From Pocillopora verrucosa (taxonomy: Eukaryota; Cnidaria; Anthozoa; Scleractinia; Pocilloporidae), in the NCBI RefSeq assembly GCF_036669915.1, contig NC_089315.1:15956003-16020002 (forward strand): a stretch of 64,000 nucleotides of DNA. The letters are read 5' to 3'. Within the stretch, counting starts at the first letter, position 1; every line of letters starts with the position of its first letter. A program made the translations under genes and the position numbers. The notes under the pieces were generated by a model. It had not been told where the DNA came from. It saw only the letters and a program-made list of their open reading frames with translations, and did not search any database. This document shows, one piece after another, positions 1 to 11,680 of the stretch.

Positions 1-998
1 AATGTGAGGATCGTTCATTGGCCTCGCTGTATGAAAATGATGTATTGGCTTCACGAGAACAAAAGATAAAACCAAACAAAGGTTCCGTGAAAATGCAAAT
101 GAAAAAAATCGGAAGCAGATCTTACATTAGCCTTTCTTACATGGTCAAGTCGTACGCTGCCTTGATTGCTCCTATTTTTGATCTCATAGACAGCCCGGAG
201 ATCATCATATCCCCAGAACCTAGCTTTTTCTTGACACCATTTGCCTCGTTAAAGGATGAAAATGGAAAGTACCTTTCTGAAACTGTGAGGGTCCGCCTCA
301 TCCCGTCACTAACGACACTGAAGCTCATTCACGACTCGGCAGCCAGTTACCACTCTCAAAGTGGAGCTTTGATCGTCGGAGATCCAGCGATTAGCCTTGT
401 AGAGATAAATGGAAGTGTAAAGACTCTAGATCCATTGCCTAAAGCCAGAGAAGAAGCGCAGATGGTTTCAAGGTTGGTGGGAGTGCGCTGTTTGATAGGA
501 GAGGAGGCCACAAAGGAGGAAGTCCTGAGGAGAATCCAAGAAGTGAGCTTAGTGCACATTGCTGCCCATGGTGATAAACCCGCCGGGGAAATAGCTCTTG
601 CTCCCAACAGGTCTGTGGTTGGAGTTCCTATGAAAGAAGACGTCTTGCTAACAATGAACGACATTGCTCAGGTTGGGATCAGAGCCAAGCTGGTGGTACT
701 CAGCTGTTGTCATAGTGCTAGTGGGAAGACTTCCATAGCCGAAGGAGTTGTTGGGATCGCTCGCGCTTTTCTTGGATCCGGTGCACGTTCAGTTCTGATG
801 TCATTGTGGGCTGTCGATGATGGAGCTACTAAGACATTTATGAACATATTCTACAAGTCCTTGATCCGCGAGAAACTCAGTGCAAGTGAATCTCTTCACC
901 AGACCATGAGGAAGATGCGAGAGTCAGAGCTGTACAGCGATGAGAAGCATTGGGCTCCATTTGTGTTACTTGGTGACGATGTAACTCTCACCTTTTAA
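1..998 (+). CDS. CHAT-domain protein (TPR/TTC28-like), 3' end of gene, partial
   Basis: The frame is open from the left edge to the TAA at 996-998, so the gene enters from outside and this is its last exon. The translation is a CHAT domain (caspase HetF associated with TPRs), a caspase-like cysteine peptidase fold usually placed after TPR repeats. In corals such proteins are often annotated TTC28-like. Visible motifs are SPEPSFFLTPFASL, ALIVGDPAIS and a His block VHIAAHGDK (His codon 567-569). The Cys block is LVVLSCCHSASGK, where the Cys codon 708-710 aligns with the usual LSAC cysteine and the adjacent Ala is replaced by a second Cys. A family block, EGVVGIARAFLGSGARSVL, follows. Any TPR region lies outside the window. 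An AATAAA at 1625-1630 could end the transcript. The family call is firm; substrate and peptidase activity are not known. Confidence 0.88.
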   Translation, partial: CEDRSLASLYENDVLASREQKIKPNKGSVKMQMKKIGSRSYISLSYMVKSYAALIAPIFDLIDSPEIIISPEPSFFLTPFASLKDENGKYLSETVRVRLIPSLTTLKLIHDSAASYHSQSGALIVGDPAISLVEINGSVKTLDPLPKAREEAQMVSRLVGVRCLIGEEATKEEVLRRIQEVSLVHIAAHGDKPAGEIALAPNRSVVGVPMKEDVLLTMNDIAQVGIRAKLVVLSCCHSASGKTSIAEGVVGIARAFLGSGARSVLMSLWAVDDGATKTFMNIFYKSLIREKLSASESLHQTMRKMRESELYSDEKHWAPFVLLGDDVTLTF

Positions 999-3937
999 GG
1001 AGTAAGTAATTTCGAAAGAAGTTAAGTATCTACGCTGTTTTTCCTTCTGTAGGTTTTACAGCTAATGATCCGAAGCATAGCAAAATTGAACTTTCTTTCG
1101 CTCTGACGAAGGGCTAACGCTCGAAATGTCAGCTTTTAAACTCTTCATGGTGGCAAATTTACGTTATCAACTCAGTTGATGATACAAAATTACCCCGTTA
1201 TACTCTCGCACCGACGCTGCACCACAGTTTCTTTAGAAACTTACCCCATTTATTCATAACAAAGTTGGATTTGTGTAAGAGTAACCTAGGCCTCAAACTT
1301 GGTATCTTCAGGCCCTGAAGTTCTGACCTCTTGGCCACTCTGCGTGCATCTAAATCCAGGCCGGCCAATTTGTAATGTCACCCAATACGTTCTGAGTTGA
1401 ATTTTTCCCTTTGTTGCTGACCTCTAGATTGCTTTTTTTCTTTCTTGCGGTAACAGTTTTTATTATAGATTGTTTTGTTTCTTTTTTTTTCTGAAAATAA
1501 TTCCCATTTCATCTGAATCACAGTATTTTCCTAGTTCACAGTTCAAAATCTGTTTATTTTTAATTTTTTTGTCTGCTTTTGTACTGCTCATGTAAGAGGA
1601 GGAACATGAACTCGAGTATCTCTTAATAAAACCGCTACCTGTTTTGTCTGTTTGCCCTTAAAAGGTTTAGTGCGGCCACATGTGACTGGGGCTTTTTTAG
1701 GACTCGATTTTCAAAGAACATGTCATGCTATGTACACATTAACTTTTGCTGTTTTTCAGGTAAGGTGAGAGCACATTGAGGAATATCTTCATGCTTTCTT
1801 GATTGTTTATTGGTGACCAGAAATCTGCTTCCTGCAAGTCCAACAAGTTTCACGAAGTCGAAGCGAGGAAATCAGTGACTACGTATCCGAGCAGATATCA
1901 AATGAAGCTCTCGAGCATGGTCATGGTAGCAGTCGTCCAGGGTATGGAAACCCCCCCTAATAAAAAAGGGAAATCGAATATTACGCTGATCAATACGAAG
2001 CTTCAACACCCCCTTTCCCCTCTCCCTGAGCATTTGACTGTCATCTGTGCCCAGGGGGTGGGGAATTTGAGCCGGAATCTTTCAACATGGAGGTGTTTTA
2101 AGGCGAAGACTTCATCTTTACGAGCAAATGGCTCAGAAGAAAAGGTCCACAATGTCTAAGTGTTAAAGCTGAGTCGATGAATAGAAAGCCACGGTCGCTG
2201 ATTTTGCCTTGTACAATAAAATAATAAAATTGACCATCAAATCTGGTCCTTACGTTAAGCATGTGAACATGATTTTGGCCCCGAGAGGTGAATGGTTCAG
2301 CGAACCGATCTTCTATAGTTCAAATTCTCGGAGGGTGTCCAGTGGGGGAGGGGGATTTGAAGCTTTGAATTGATTGATGCATAATTGATGCATAACCATC
2401 GGTTACATAATTCTCTCTTGATTGTTAACAAAACGGGCATCCTCCTTTAATCAATACGCGTAATAACGCCTTAGGATTTCGTCCGTAGATAGTACTAGTA
2501 GTGATGCTCATAAATTGCTCGAGTGTTGCCGCGCAAATTTTGCTTGTTGCGTGACGCATTTGATTTACGTATGAAAAACACTGGAAACTAGATAAGAGAA
2601 AATCCAATATGGCGTACATATCAAGAGTTCAAGATTCCAAAACGGAAACAAAAACGGTGCAAACAACATTTCCTTTCATTTCATGTTGACTATTGATTAG
2701 TGGCATTTGGATAGAATAGATGACTCCGCACTGAGTGAAAAACTTTTAAAAGCTATCAACGCGTGACATTCAGATAACTACTTGAGGTTCAGGTATACTT
2801 GGCTCGGCCTCCCAGACCGCGCGCGAACGATATTGAACGTGGGCTATAGCTCAACAACCTCTTTCCCAGAGTTCCTCTTCTACTCGCCCACTCTCTCTCT
2901 TTCTCTCTTTCTCTTTCGCTCCAGAAGGCGAGAAGGAGAGAGAGATCTTTGAAATGAGGTTGGCCCTTCAAATAATGTTATGGTTTGTTTCCCTTGTCTT
3001 GGCGGCCTCGTTTTAAGTATACTGCAACACGAGCAATATTGGTTTTAAAACAAGTTTATCCTTCGAGCACTGCAATTAGCCATATACAGAAACTGTAAAT
3101 GAAAATGGATGTCAATTCTGATTATAATTTTCAAAAAGGACTCATCATGCAAAGTGTATCCATTAAAATTAATCTACCAATTTATTCAACAGATTCCTGT
3201 CAATCATAGTAAAATAGACACCAAACTGAATTGACTTCAAATAGAAACAAAAGACTGTAATAAAATCCGCTTAGTATACATAAAAGATGTAGATCCAGCA
3301 ATGCCTTACAATAAAGTTCAGAATTTCTCTAAGAATGCACGGATCTAAAATTTATCAGTAGCAAAACTCAAACAGTATAAGTAAGTTTTCAAATGGAGAA
3401 GTGTATATTTACAGTTTGATCTTCAGGTCTACTTCAGGCAACTATGTGTTGTAACGTACGACTAAACGCCAGTGTCTTACAATGTATTCCAATTAGTGAA
3501 ATGCAATTTTATTTTAAAATTTTGCTGGTTTTGTTACTACTTTTATATTTTCATTTCATGCGTCACTTCATTGACTTGTGCTCATTACGGAATATTACTA
3601 ACTGGTATTCCAACCCCACCCTTAAAAATAATATAAATTTAATTCAGTTTAGTCTCATCAAGGAAACCTGAAAGAGGGAGAGAGAAACAAGGCTAATTAA
3701 TAAGTTATTGTTTATAAAGGTTGAACTCCTAAACTCCTTTAGAATTCTCCCTTTCAGGGACTTTATTATCATATCGAGAGAACACCCTCTAGCTGATAGT
3801 TTCTCCAATTCTCTCCCTATCACCAGAAATAAACATCAGAAGTTACGTTACTAATAAATGAAGTGAAAGGGTCACAAGGCCTTCATTCATTAAAGACAAA
3901 GCTTATATGTTGATAATGTTTAGAATAAAACAATTAC
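999..3937. other. Non-coding stretch after the CHAT gene
   Basis: It holds the probable 3' UTR of the CHAT gene up to about 1650, one interspersed repeat copy (1100-1247), a C/T-rich run near 2880-2945, and AT-rich sequence. An open frame at 1803-2159 has no recognisable domain or codon pattern and is not called. Confidence 0.5.
1100..1247 (+). repeat. Interspersed repeat family A, copy 1
   Basis: It starts GCTCTGACGAAGGGCTAACG, has AACTCAGTTGATGAT in the middle, and ends near CACAGTTTCTTTAGAAAC. Related copies lie at 18189-18341, 23535-23665 (reverse), 47773-47877 (reverse), 47984-48032 (partial) and 48300-48396. The head carries a CTGACG/CGTCAG inverted pair. No open frame is present, so this is a short non-autonomous element. 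Confidence 0.75.
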
Positions 3938-3990
3938 CGCACTTGTCATCCTGCGAGTTGAGCTTGGACATCTTGGACATTGCGGCCTCA
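3938..3990 (-). CDS. Candidate small coding exon with start codon
   Basis: On the minus strand a good acceptor (TTATCATCTTTTAG) precedes a 53-nt segment with ATG at 3980. It reads MSKMSKLNSQDDKC and ends in a donor G|GTAATT. The open frame between two splice-like sites, with Lys/Ser/Asp-rich codons, suggests the first coding exon of a minus-strand gene with an upstream untranslated exon. The following exon was not found and the protein is not recognised. Confidence 0.3.
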
Positions 3991-5030
3991 CTAAAAGATG
4001 ATAAAAGCGAAATAACTAATTACATATAACATGTTTTATATAACAATATCAAGAAATTTAGTAACAAGTTTTTGGGTTTTTCGCAAGTTTTAAGCAATTT
4101 TTTGGCATTCCAGTGAGCAACTTTCCAGAATTTTATGATCAAAGTCGGGACAGGCCTAACTGGCACCAATCACGCGCGTAATTTCATCGGTTCACGGTAA
4201 ATTTTGCGGTAGCTGGAAGCAAGGGTTTTCAAAGTAACGCTTGAAAAAAAACTTGATAGGCAAAAAGTATCGAGAATATGGAACAAACAGAATTTTAAAT
4301 GACATCGACTTTAAACGTCCCTCAATTCGTTGCTTTCAAATACCGAGGAATTAAGCAGCAAATCAATTTATAACCGTATTTCAGTAAAACAGCATAAAAA
4401 TATGTTTAATCTTTGGTGTGAATGGGGTATTAGACACAAAGTGCACTCTGACTAGTCACAAATGTATGGTTTATTGTGCAGGTAAAACTGTAGGTAAACC
4501 CATCAAAAACTGAAACATCTTCCTGCTCTGAGAAATAGCGCCAAATTGGACGAATTCCGAGGTTATTAATTTAGGATCTTATAACATTCGTTATTGATTT
4601 CACTATCAATAATCGGTTTGATAACTCAGTCTTAGTCTGGCTTGACATGCATGATGCATCTAGACCGTTGATTCATGACGGCGGGATGACTCAGATGTTT
4701 TTCACACTCGATTAAGTTCAAATTTACAGAAGGGGTGCTCTCCTGTGCTTTCTACAGGACCTCTACAACTGTTTCTACCCTAAGAGCTAAAATGAGGAAC
4801 GAAAGGCTAAAAAACTAAATTGCTCAGGATACCTAGGTGCTCAAACTCAAAAAGACTTTGTTTTATTTGCTCCGGACGAAGTTCCTCAAAAATCGAAAAT
4901 TACAGGAGCTCGGGAAAGCAATCAACAGTGGAAAAGTCTACGCGCGCTTTGCCGCGTATTTGCGCGTGGGGCATAACGCAATTGCGTCACAAACGAAAAA
5001 CATTGGGATCTAGTAAGAAGTAAACACAAT
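3991..5030. other. Non-coding stretch, possible divergent promoter region
   Basis: AT-rich sequence becomes locally CpG-richer at about 4930-5000. It lies between a minus-strand candidate start exon (3938-3990) and a plus-strand candidate start (5031), which would suit a bidirectional promoter. No TATA box or other defined element is seen. Confidence 0.3.
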
Positions 5031-5117
5031 ATGGCGGCCTTTTTGAGTTGCAGTGCAAGTGGAAGGTGGGAAGAACTGCCTATTCTGATGCCACTGGAGG
5101 AGCAAAAAATGGCATTT
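5031..5117 (+). CDS. Candidate first coding exon (MAAFLSC...)
   Basis: ATGGCGGCC in a good initiation context (ACACAATATGGCGG) follows a CpG-richer stretch. The frame reads MAAFLSCSASGRWEELPILM and stops after 29 codons. A possible donor, GGAAG|GTGGGA, lies early in the frame, so this may be a short first exon rather than a micro-ORF. No downstream exon could be linked and the product is unknown. Confidence 0.25.
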
Positions 5118-5250
5118 TAGACATCTTGTATCTTTCATTTTATCTTATCTGCTGTTTGATGGTACTTACGTGGGAAATGTGGCGCAAAAGTGGCCGAAAA
5201 ACTCTAAAATGGAGACCGTTAGAATTTCATGGCATGATGTTATATACTTG

Positions 5251-5383
5251 TTGACTGAGTGGGAGGGTTAGACAGGAAAATACTTGGTTTGAGGTCATGA
5301 TGTTTGAGGTGGGCACAGCATAGTTTGTGTGTCATGACCAAGAGCCAAATATTTTACCATCTGGCCTGACCAAACTGAGTCAA
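5251..5383. mobile_element. MITE-like inverted-repeat element, 133 bp
   Basis: The left end TTGACTGAGTGGGAGGGTTA and the reverse complement of the right end (TTGACTCAGTTTGGTCAGGC) match imperfectly. Inside, GAAAATACTTGG...GGTCATGA pairs with its inverted copy TCATGACC...CCAAATATTTT. It has no coding capacity. Confidence 0.55.
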
Positions 5384-6982
5384 TAAGCATTTTATCATAA
5401 TTATGACCACACGATGGTCGTATGATTAAATGCTTGATAAGTCCCTAAGTTTTGAAAATTTCAAAAATTTTGTGTCAACCTAAATAGGAGGCAAGAGACA
5501 AGCACTTGCAGGACAACTACAAAAAGTATTCTTCAGTAAAAACTTTTCTGTATTATTTTCATTTAGGAACAAAAAAAAACCCACAGCTCATTGAAAAACA
5601 CAACTTTTTTTCTTAAGATTTTAAAAACCAAGGTGTTTGAGTGCAGGGCTGTTCTGATTTTTCTGGTCTGGTTCATGTCAATCTGTCCAGCCCTAAACAT
5701 ATCAGCTTTCACTATGGTTTTCTATGGGATTGTGCACATTTGGTTCAAATGAGAACCAATCAGAACATATGGATTTCCACCAGGACTACCTTTCCATTTA
5801 ATAATCAGCAACACTATACACCTAATAGGATATATTTACATCCATTTTTAATGTGCAGAATCTAACCATCCAAATACAGTATTTTAATTGTACTGCATGT
5901 AACTGCATTGATGGTCCCTTTAGTTATTACAGTAACTGTAACACAAGTATGCAATTACTGTATTTCCAATAATTTAAGAATTTCTTTATTCTTTTGTTGT
6001 TTTGGTCATCGTTTAAGGGTGAGAGTCATTTTCCCCTAGAAGAGTAGTCACTTGGTTTTTGACCATTACAGGCCATTACCTGATAATCAGATTTTGTTGT
6101 TTCAAATACTATTGCTAACCTTGTTCCTTTTGCCTGTTTAGTTACCCGCAATATTTGAAGGGCAAAGACATATCTTCATGTTCACAAAAAAATTCTTTGG
6201 ATTTGTAACCTATCATTTAAAATGCAACTTTCAGTTTGGCATGAAATGTTTTTACTCATTTTATTGCATTTGATTAATGTTACATTTCTGCCAATCAATC
6301 TTCTCTGAGAAAAGTAATGAGACTGTGATTTAGATGGCATAAAAGAATCTTTTTCTTTTGGTTTGCTGCAATTTCTTGATTGCAGGTATTTAAAGGGCAA
6401 CTTATTATGGTTCCTCATATTTCTTTCGTATAAGGTTCATCATTTCTTTCCACTGTGTGACAGAGATGAATTTGGTTCTATAAAATTTGTCCTCCTATGT
6501 TTTAAAAAGAGAATTTGGATATTAATAATCACCACTGAAAAATATCTGTTGCTCATTACAAACAGTGAAATTTGATGAAGCAACCAATATAAAATAGCTT
6601 TTTAATATTAAGACGCCACTTGGGATTTCCTATGATTTCTTTGCCAAAAACTTGCAAGTTGCCAAACTCGTGGTGCAGCTTATATGTTAGTGTGGATTAC
6701 ACGCTGGTGAATATTTATCATTAGATGGCATTCACAGTGGTTGCAACTTAGTTTTAGATCTGCATAAAATACCATTTTTCAGTATCATGTTAATTTATTT
6801 TCCACCTTTGTCATGTTCTCTAAATGTATAAGCACTCTGAAGTTATGAACAATCAACTTGATCAGATTCATGAATTGTCCACGTTAATTAACCATGTCTC
6901 ATCTTTTTCTTCCTAATAGTTGAATGAGTTGCCCTACAGCCTGTCTTTGGGTTGACTGTTTGAACTTGTAGCTGTAATCTGA
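5384..6982. other. Non-coding AT-rich stretch
   Basis: It is T-rich sequence typical of introns, with no convincing exon, repeat array or RNA gene. Short open frames here lack domains. Confidence 0.5.
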
Positions 6983-8915
6983 AATGTGAAAATGAATGTG
7001 AAAACTGTTTTGGAAACTGGACTGTCTTACTGTGCTGAACAGATCTTGAACTGTGTATAAGAGATGGGTGACTAGCAGCTGAGCCACAAAGGAGTCGGCT
7101 TCATGCATACAGTCTCTTCCTCAATCTTGATCTGGGATGCTATTAGACTTGGTCCACCAAAAAACAAAGAGAGGTGTGTGAAAACTGTTTTGGAATCTGG
7201 GCTGTCTTGCTGCACAGAACAGATCTTGAACTGTGTAAAAGAGATGGGTGACTGATAACTGACCCACTATGGTGTTGGCTTCACCCATAAAGTCTCTTCC
7301 TCAGTCTTGACCTGGGATGCTAAGACTTGGTCCACCAAAAAACACACACACTTTACACACACTTTATTTTTCTTTTTTTTACAAAATAATTTAGATTATG
7401 TTGACCCGCAGATAGCAAATTTGCTATTCGAGGCGGGTCAATCGTCAACAAACATTTACAATATATAAAGAAAATTAAAAACTAAATAGTTAGATATTGT
7501 TAAATTATAAAGAGAAGCATAACTGGTAAATACATCAATAGTTGTTCAATAAAGTATAGAAGCAGATAAATTAGTACTGAAAGCAATCGGATCAATTTGT
7601 TTTAATTATGCAGTCCTTAAGTTTAGAGGAGATCTTTTCAACATCAAGATAAGAATCTTCATTATCTAGTATCTGAAATAAAGACGTTTTTATTTGTTTA
7701 TTAAAGGAATGTTTTGATAACGTTTTGAATTCTTTTGGTATCTTATTCCAAATTTTGACACCAACACGCGAGAAAGCCTTTTTTTGTAGGTTAAGTCTAG
7801 AGTACTTTGTACTAAAGAGCTGCGATTTGGATGATCGAGTATTGTAGGTATGAATATGAGATGTTTTAGTAAATAGTTTCAAAATATTAATGGGAGCCCT
7901 CTGGTTGTGCACATCAAACATAAGTTTACTTACGGCTTCATAATATAGGAACGTAACAGGCAGAATTTTTGCTTTGGCAAATAAAGGGATGGCATGCTCT
8001 CTTCGATCGGTGAAATAGATTAGGCGCAAAACTCGCTTTTGAAGAACTAAAATCTTGTTTAAATAAGCATTTGACGCATTGCCCCAGGCAAGGAGTCCAT
8101 AAGTTATATAAGGTAGAATTAATGAATTGTAAATATTTACAAGGACAGTAGAGGGAACGAAGTACCTCAGCTTTGCAATCATCCCTATTGTTTTACTTAT
8201 TTTTACGATAACAGAGTCAACATGGTTTTTCCATGACAAATTTTGATCAATTAAAACGCCTAGATATTTGATATAACTTTTTTGCTCTAAACTAACTCTT
8301 CGGTTTGTCTCACAATCTAAAATACCTATTTGTGGAGAAAAATGCATTTTTTTCTGACGAGGACGAAAAATTAAGAAATTTGATTTTTTTGTATTCAATG
8401 TCAACCTATTTGTAGTTAACCAGTCATGTACGTTATTCAACTCTACATTAACCGTTTGCTCGATCGCCTTAAGATTCTTATCAGCATAAAGTATATTAGT
8501 ATCATCCGCAAAGAGATAAAATTTTAGTTTATCAGAACAAAGGTGAATGTCATTTATGTAAAGTAAAAATAGAAGAGGTCCTAGGACTGATCCCTGGGGG
8601 ACACCACAGGGGGAGATAAGTTTTGTTGATAAGTGCTCTCCAATCTGAATTGTTTGTGTTCTATTTTTTAAATATGATTGAAACCAGTCAAAGAGAAGTG
8701 TGTGAAAACTGTTTTGGAAACTTGACTGTCTTAATGCGTTGAACTGATCTTGAACTCTGTATAAGAGATGGGTGACTAATTTTAACCTAGAATGGAGCCA
8801 GCTTCACCCATTAAGTCTCTTCCTCAGTCTTCATCTGGGATGCTAAGAAATTTAACTGTCTTTCTGTGTTGAGCAGATCTTTGACTTTGCATAAGAAATG
8901 GGAGAACACTATCCC
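6983..8915. repeat. Tandem array of ~175-bp units, split by a LINE
   Basis: About 3.4 units start near GTGAAAACTGTTTTGGAA and continue through GAGATGGGTGACT and AGTCTCTTCCTCA to GGTCCACCAAAAAAC. Unit 1 is about 6983-7170, unit 2 about 7171-7349, unit 3 about 8693-8850, and a fragment follows to 8915. Units 2 and 3 are separated by the retrotransposon fragment at 7350-8692. The units differ by 10-20% by eye, so the array is old. Confidence 0.75.
7350..8692 (-). mobile_element. 5'-truncated non-LTR retrotransposon (jockey/CR1-like)
   Basis: One uninterrupted minus-strand frame runs from about 8692 to the stop at 7592, roughly 366 codons. It carries reverse transcriptase core motifs GVPQGSVLGPLLFLLYINDI and YLFADDTNILY (catalytic Asp pair), then KYLGVLIDQNLSWKNHV and the family's C-terminal region ending CIIKTN. 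The upstream half of the polymerase and any endonuclease are missing, as in normal 5' truncation during target-primed reverse transcription. The 3' side ends in an A/C-rich tail (minus sense) about 230 bp after the stop. The element interrupts the surrounding tandem array. Clade assignment is tentative; target-site duplications could not be fixed. Confidence 0.85.
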
Positions 8916-10129
8916 CAGCCCATGGAGACTAAGTAGGTCACTTTGTCTCAGTGAGGAATTCTCTTTGATTGACAAAGCAAATCCCCATTCACTTTGCCAA
9001 AAGTAAAAATAAAATGCGTGTTAACAATAGGATTTTCTTTGCATAGAACAACAAATCAGGCAATTTGAAAGCATCCTTGAAGATTAAATTTGTGCTGGGT
9101 ATGTCCTGCTGGCCTCTAAGAACCCCCTACCCTATTATGGTCTATTCTGTGACTAATTATACACCCCATCTTAGTCACTCATAGGCAAATTTAATTGTTG
9201 AAATCCCAACTAAGTGATTTTATGTTTACACATCTACCTTATAAAGCCTTTTAAGTAGGTTACCCTTTTAAATCCCAACTTACCAGAATTATTCTTACAA
9301 CCAAAACCTTGAAAATGTGAGACCCCATTCTAGAAACTTTATTGAAAATGCTACTCCACTATTGTCAGTGAAGTCGTAAATATGCCAGCACATCCCCACA
9401 AGCCTATTACTAGGAAGTGCCCCCCCTTCAATGCTTCATGCCTATTATATGATACTGGTTAGGTGTTACTGACATGTTTGTCATAAAGGGACAGTGTGGG
9501 TAGAAAGGCTCTCCTGAAGGTGCTGATAAGGGAATATCCCAATAATAAACTCATGCCTGTGCCTCCTTAATGAACATTGAATGGTCACCTGATGGAGTAC
9601 TGATTAATCTTCTGACACTTTCTGAAATAGCAAGTTCCCTCCTCTTTGTTTAGATGCATGCTTATTCCAGAAGATGATATTATATGAAGCAATGTATTAC
9701 TTTTTATAATTAGCTTGGCAATTGGTGATGTTTTGATTTCCAGATTGAAGAAACACACACTTCAAACAAGATATCTGTTCATATGAAAGTCTAGCACATC
9801 GTTTCCCTGTTGGATTGAAGAAGCCATAATGACGAAAACTTCGTTGATGCCCTTTGAAGTACAGTAGCCCAACCAGAAAATTTTGGATAGCTCCATCTCA
9901 TCATGAATTTCAAGCAAGAGAGAGTTGGACCCCAAGGGTTGGCTTACTCTCAAGAGGAACGACATTTTCGAGGCAGGTGACACTTTGCTTTTAATGTCTT
10001 CATGTTTCGCTAGATTTGTCATGTTATTATTCCAATAGTATGCAAGTTAACCCTCTAAGGGGAAGGAGAGCAACTAAACGGCCGCACTGAACGATCCAAA
10101 CTTTGATTTTTTTCCTCCCGGTTTGTAGG
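8916..10129. other. Non-coding stretch with one possible start exon
   Basis: Mostly unremarkable. A minus-strand frame starting with ATG at 10022 reads MTNLAKHEDIKSKVSPASKM and crosses a donor-like AGA|GTAAGC. It could be a first exon but has no recognised domain. Confidence 0.3.
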
Positions 10130-10208
10130 CTTGACTTTTTTTATGCAAAGAACTTTTTAGCTCATCCTATTGCCATCAAAATATCTGTGCTTATTATAGA
10201 ACCATCAG
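10130..10208 (+). CDS. Candidate internal exon
   Basis: A pyrimidine-rich acceptor (TTTTTCCTCCCGGTTTGTAG) and a strong donor (CATCAG|GTAAGG) bound 79 nt. One frame is open and reads LDFFYAKNFLAHPIAIKISV followed by LIIEPS, with the alternating hydrophobic pattern of beta strands. The final G would join in phase to an exon starting at 10748 if the weak acceptor TTTTCGAG is used, linking it to the next entry. The protein family is not recognised. Confidence 0.35.
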
Positions 10209-10764
10209 GTAAGGTGTACGTGTCCGCAGTCCACCTGAAAAATATTCATTTCCTTTCGAGGGTGCAGGGCCCCTTTTACAAAGGCCTACCCAAATTCCAC
10301 TTATTTTCATGGGAGAAAATTTACGACGAGGCATATAAGAACATAGAAGGCATAGAACTACTGTTATCGTATCGGCTAATTTCATGTGTACTAGAAATGT
10401 AGAGCTACATTTGAGTATTTACGTTTCAAGAGAAGCCTTTAACATAAGAATTCCTTTTAAATCGTTCTTCTTTGACGAAAAGGTTTATCCAGTTTGATAT
10501 ATTTCGAACGTATTTTTTTTTCTCGGGGAACGAAGAAAATAATAAAAGAAAACTGGAAAAGCCCAGGTTGCATGAAGGGTTAATTTCTTATCGTGAGCTA
10601 AACCATTGCGTTAAATGTTCAAACCAGCGTAGTGGGTGAAAAGTTAGTGTGAAAATCGTGTATTGCCTTCTGTTTACTGTTTAGATGTAGGAGTGAAAAT
10701 TTACATCTCGTTTTATGTTGTTCTGCAAATTCCCTGATATTTTCGAGAAGCCAGCTACTTCATC

Positions 10765-11078
10765 ATGCGACGGAGAAGATGCACAAATTCGAACGAAACC
10801 TTGCTGGATTATTTCCTAGTAGTAAGTTGATGATTATGTAGGAATTGGGAGTTTTTTTTTTAACATTTCTTTTTTTTTATTTCTTTCCAATACAGCGGAG
10901 ATTACAAGCAAAAGGGCTAAGGAGACCAGGATACTTAATATTTTGGTGAGTATAACTGTTGTTGTAATGTTGAAAAAAAATTGTAGCCATATATAATAAT
11001 TTCATAGAAAGTGAGTAATTCATTTATTTATCTCTATCTCGCAGGTATCTCAGCCCTGAAAAAACAACCAACATTTAA
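10765..11078 (+). CDS. Candidate small three-exon gene (46 codons), or 3' end of a larger gene
   Basis: Three segments join in frame: 10765-10821 (donor CTAGTA|GTAAGT), 10896-10945 (acceptor TTTCTTTCCAATACAG, donor TTTTG|GTGAGT) and 11045-11078 (acceptor ATCTCTATCTCGCAG, stop TAA). All four splice sites are close to consensus. The product starts MRRRRCTNSNETLLDYFLV and continues RRLQAKGLRRPGYLIFWYLS. A second ATG at 10779 opens another frame across the same exons (35 codons), so frame choice is uncertain. The first exon may extend left to an acceptor at 10746-10747. No homologue is recognised. An AATAAA at 11397-11402 falls in the adjacent inverted repeat. Confidence 0.4.
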
Positions 11079-11149
11079 AATTGAAAAGAAGTCTTTATTT
11101 GGAATATAAAAACCTCCACCAACTTCTTCCTTGTGGATCACTTCGATAA

Positions 11150-11680
11150 TGTAAAGTACGGACGGACGGACATCCTTGTTGTATTGGGAGAAAAAAATTT
11201 CCACTAAATGACCATCTCAAGCAAGAGCCATTGAAAAATGTCAACCTTGGAATTAACGAAAAATCGGGGGTCGATTCGCCACCGTCCCCCACCACACCCA
11301 CCTCTTATAGACAGTTATTTTGTAATATGAGACAAGTTTAACATTGTGGTACGACATATCGTAATAAGCATGTGTCTTACAATACGCATGTGTTCGTAAT
11401 AAAGATGTAGTTTCACCATAAGGATGAACTTGTCTCAAATTACAAAAAAACTGTCTATAAGAGGTGGGTGTGGTGGGGGACGGTGGCGGATCGACCCCCA
11501 GTTTTTCGTTCATTCCAAGGTTGACATTTTTCAATGGCTCTTGCTGGATATGGTCATTTTTCATGACATCTTAAAGTAAGGTAGGGAGAACTTCAAGTGG
11601 GCCATACCCAAATTTCCCGCCAAAAGACTCAGAAAAATTATTCTTCAAATACAACAAGGATGTCCGTCTGTGCCGTTATC
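11150..11680. repeat. Long imperfect inverted repeat (foldback), centre ~11375
   Basis: The left arm (about 11155-11345) contains CTCAAGCAAGAGCCATTGAA, TCGCCACCGTCCCCCACCAC and GAGACAAGTTTAACATTGTG. The right arm (about 11410-11680) is its reverse complement: GTGGTGGGGGACGGTGGCGG, TTCAATGGCTCTTGCTGGAT and AACAAGGATGTCCGTC. The right arm has an insertion of about 85 bp near 11555-11640. The outer ends share CGGACATCCTTGTTGTAT. The form suits a foldback or MITE-type element. Confidence 0.8.
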
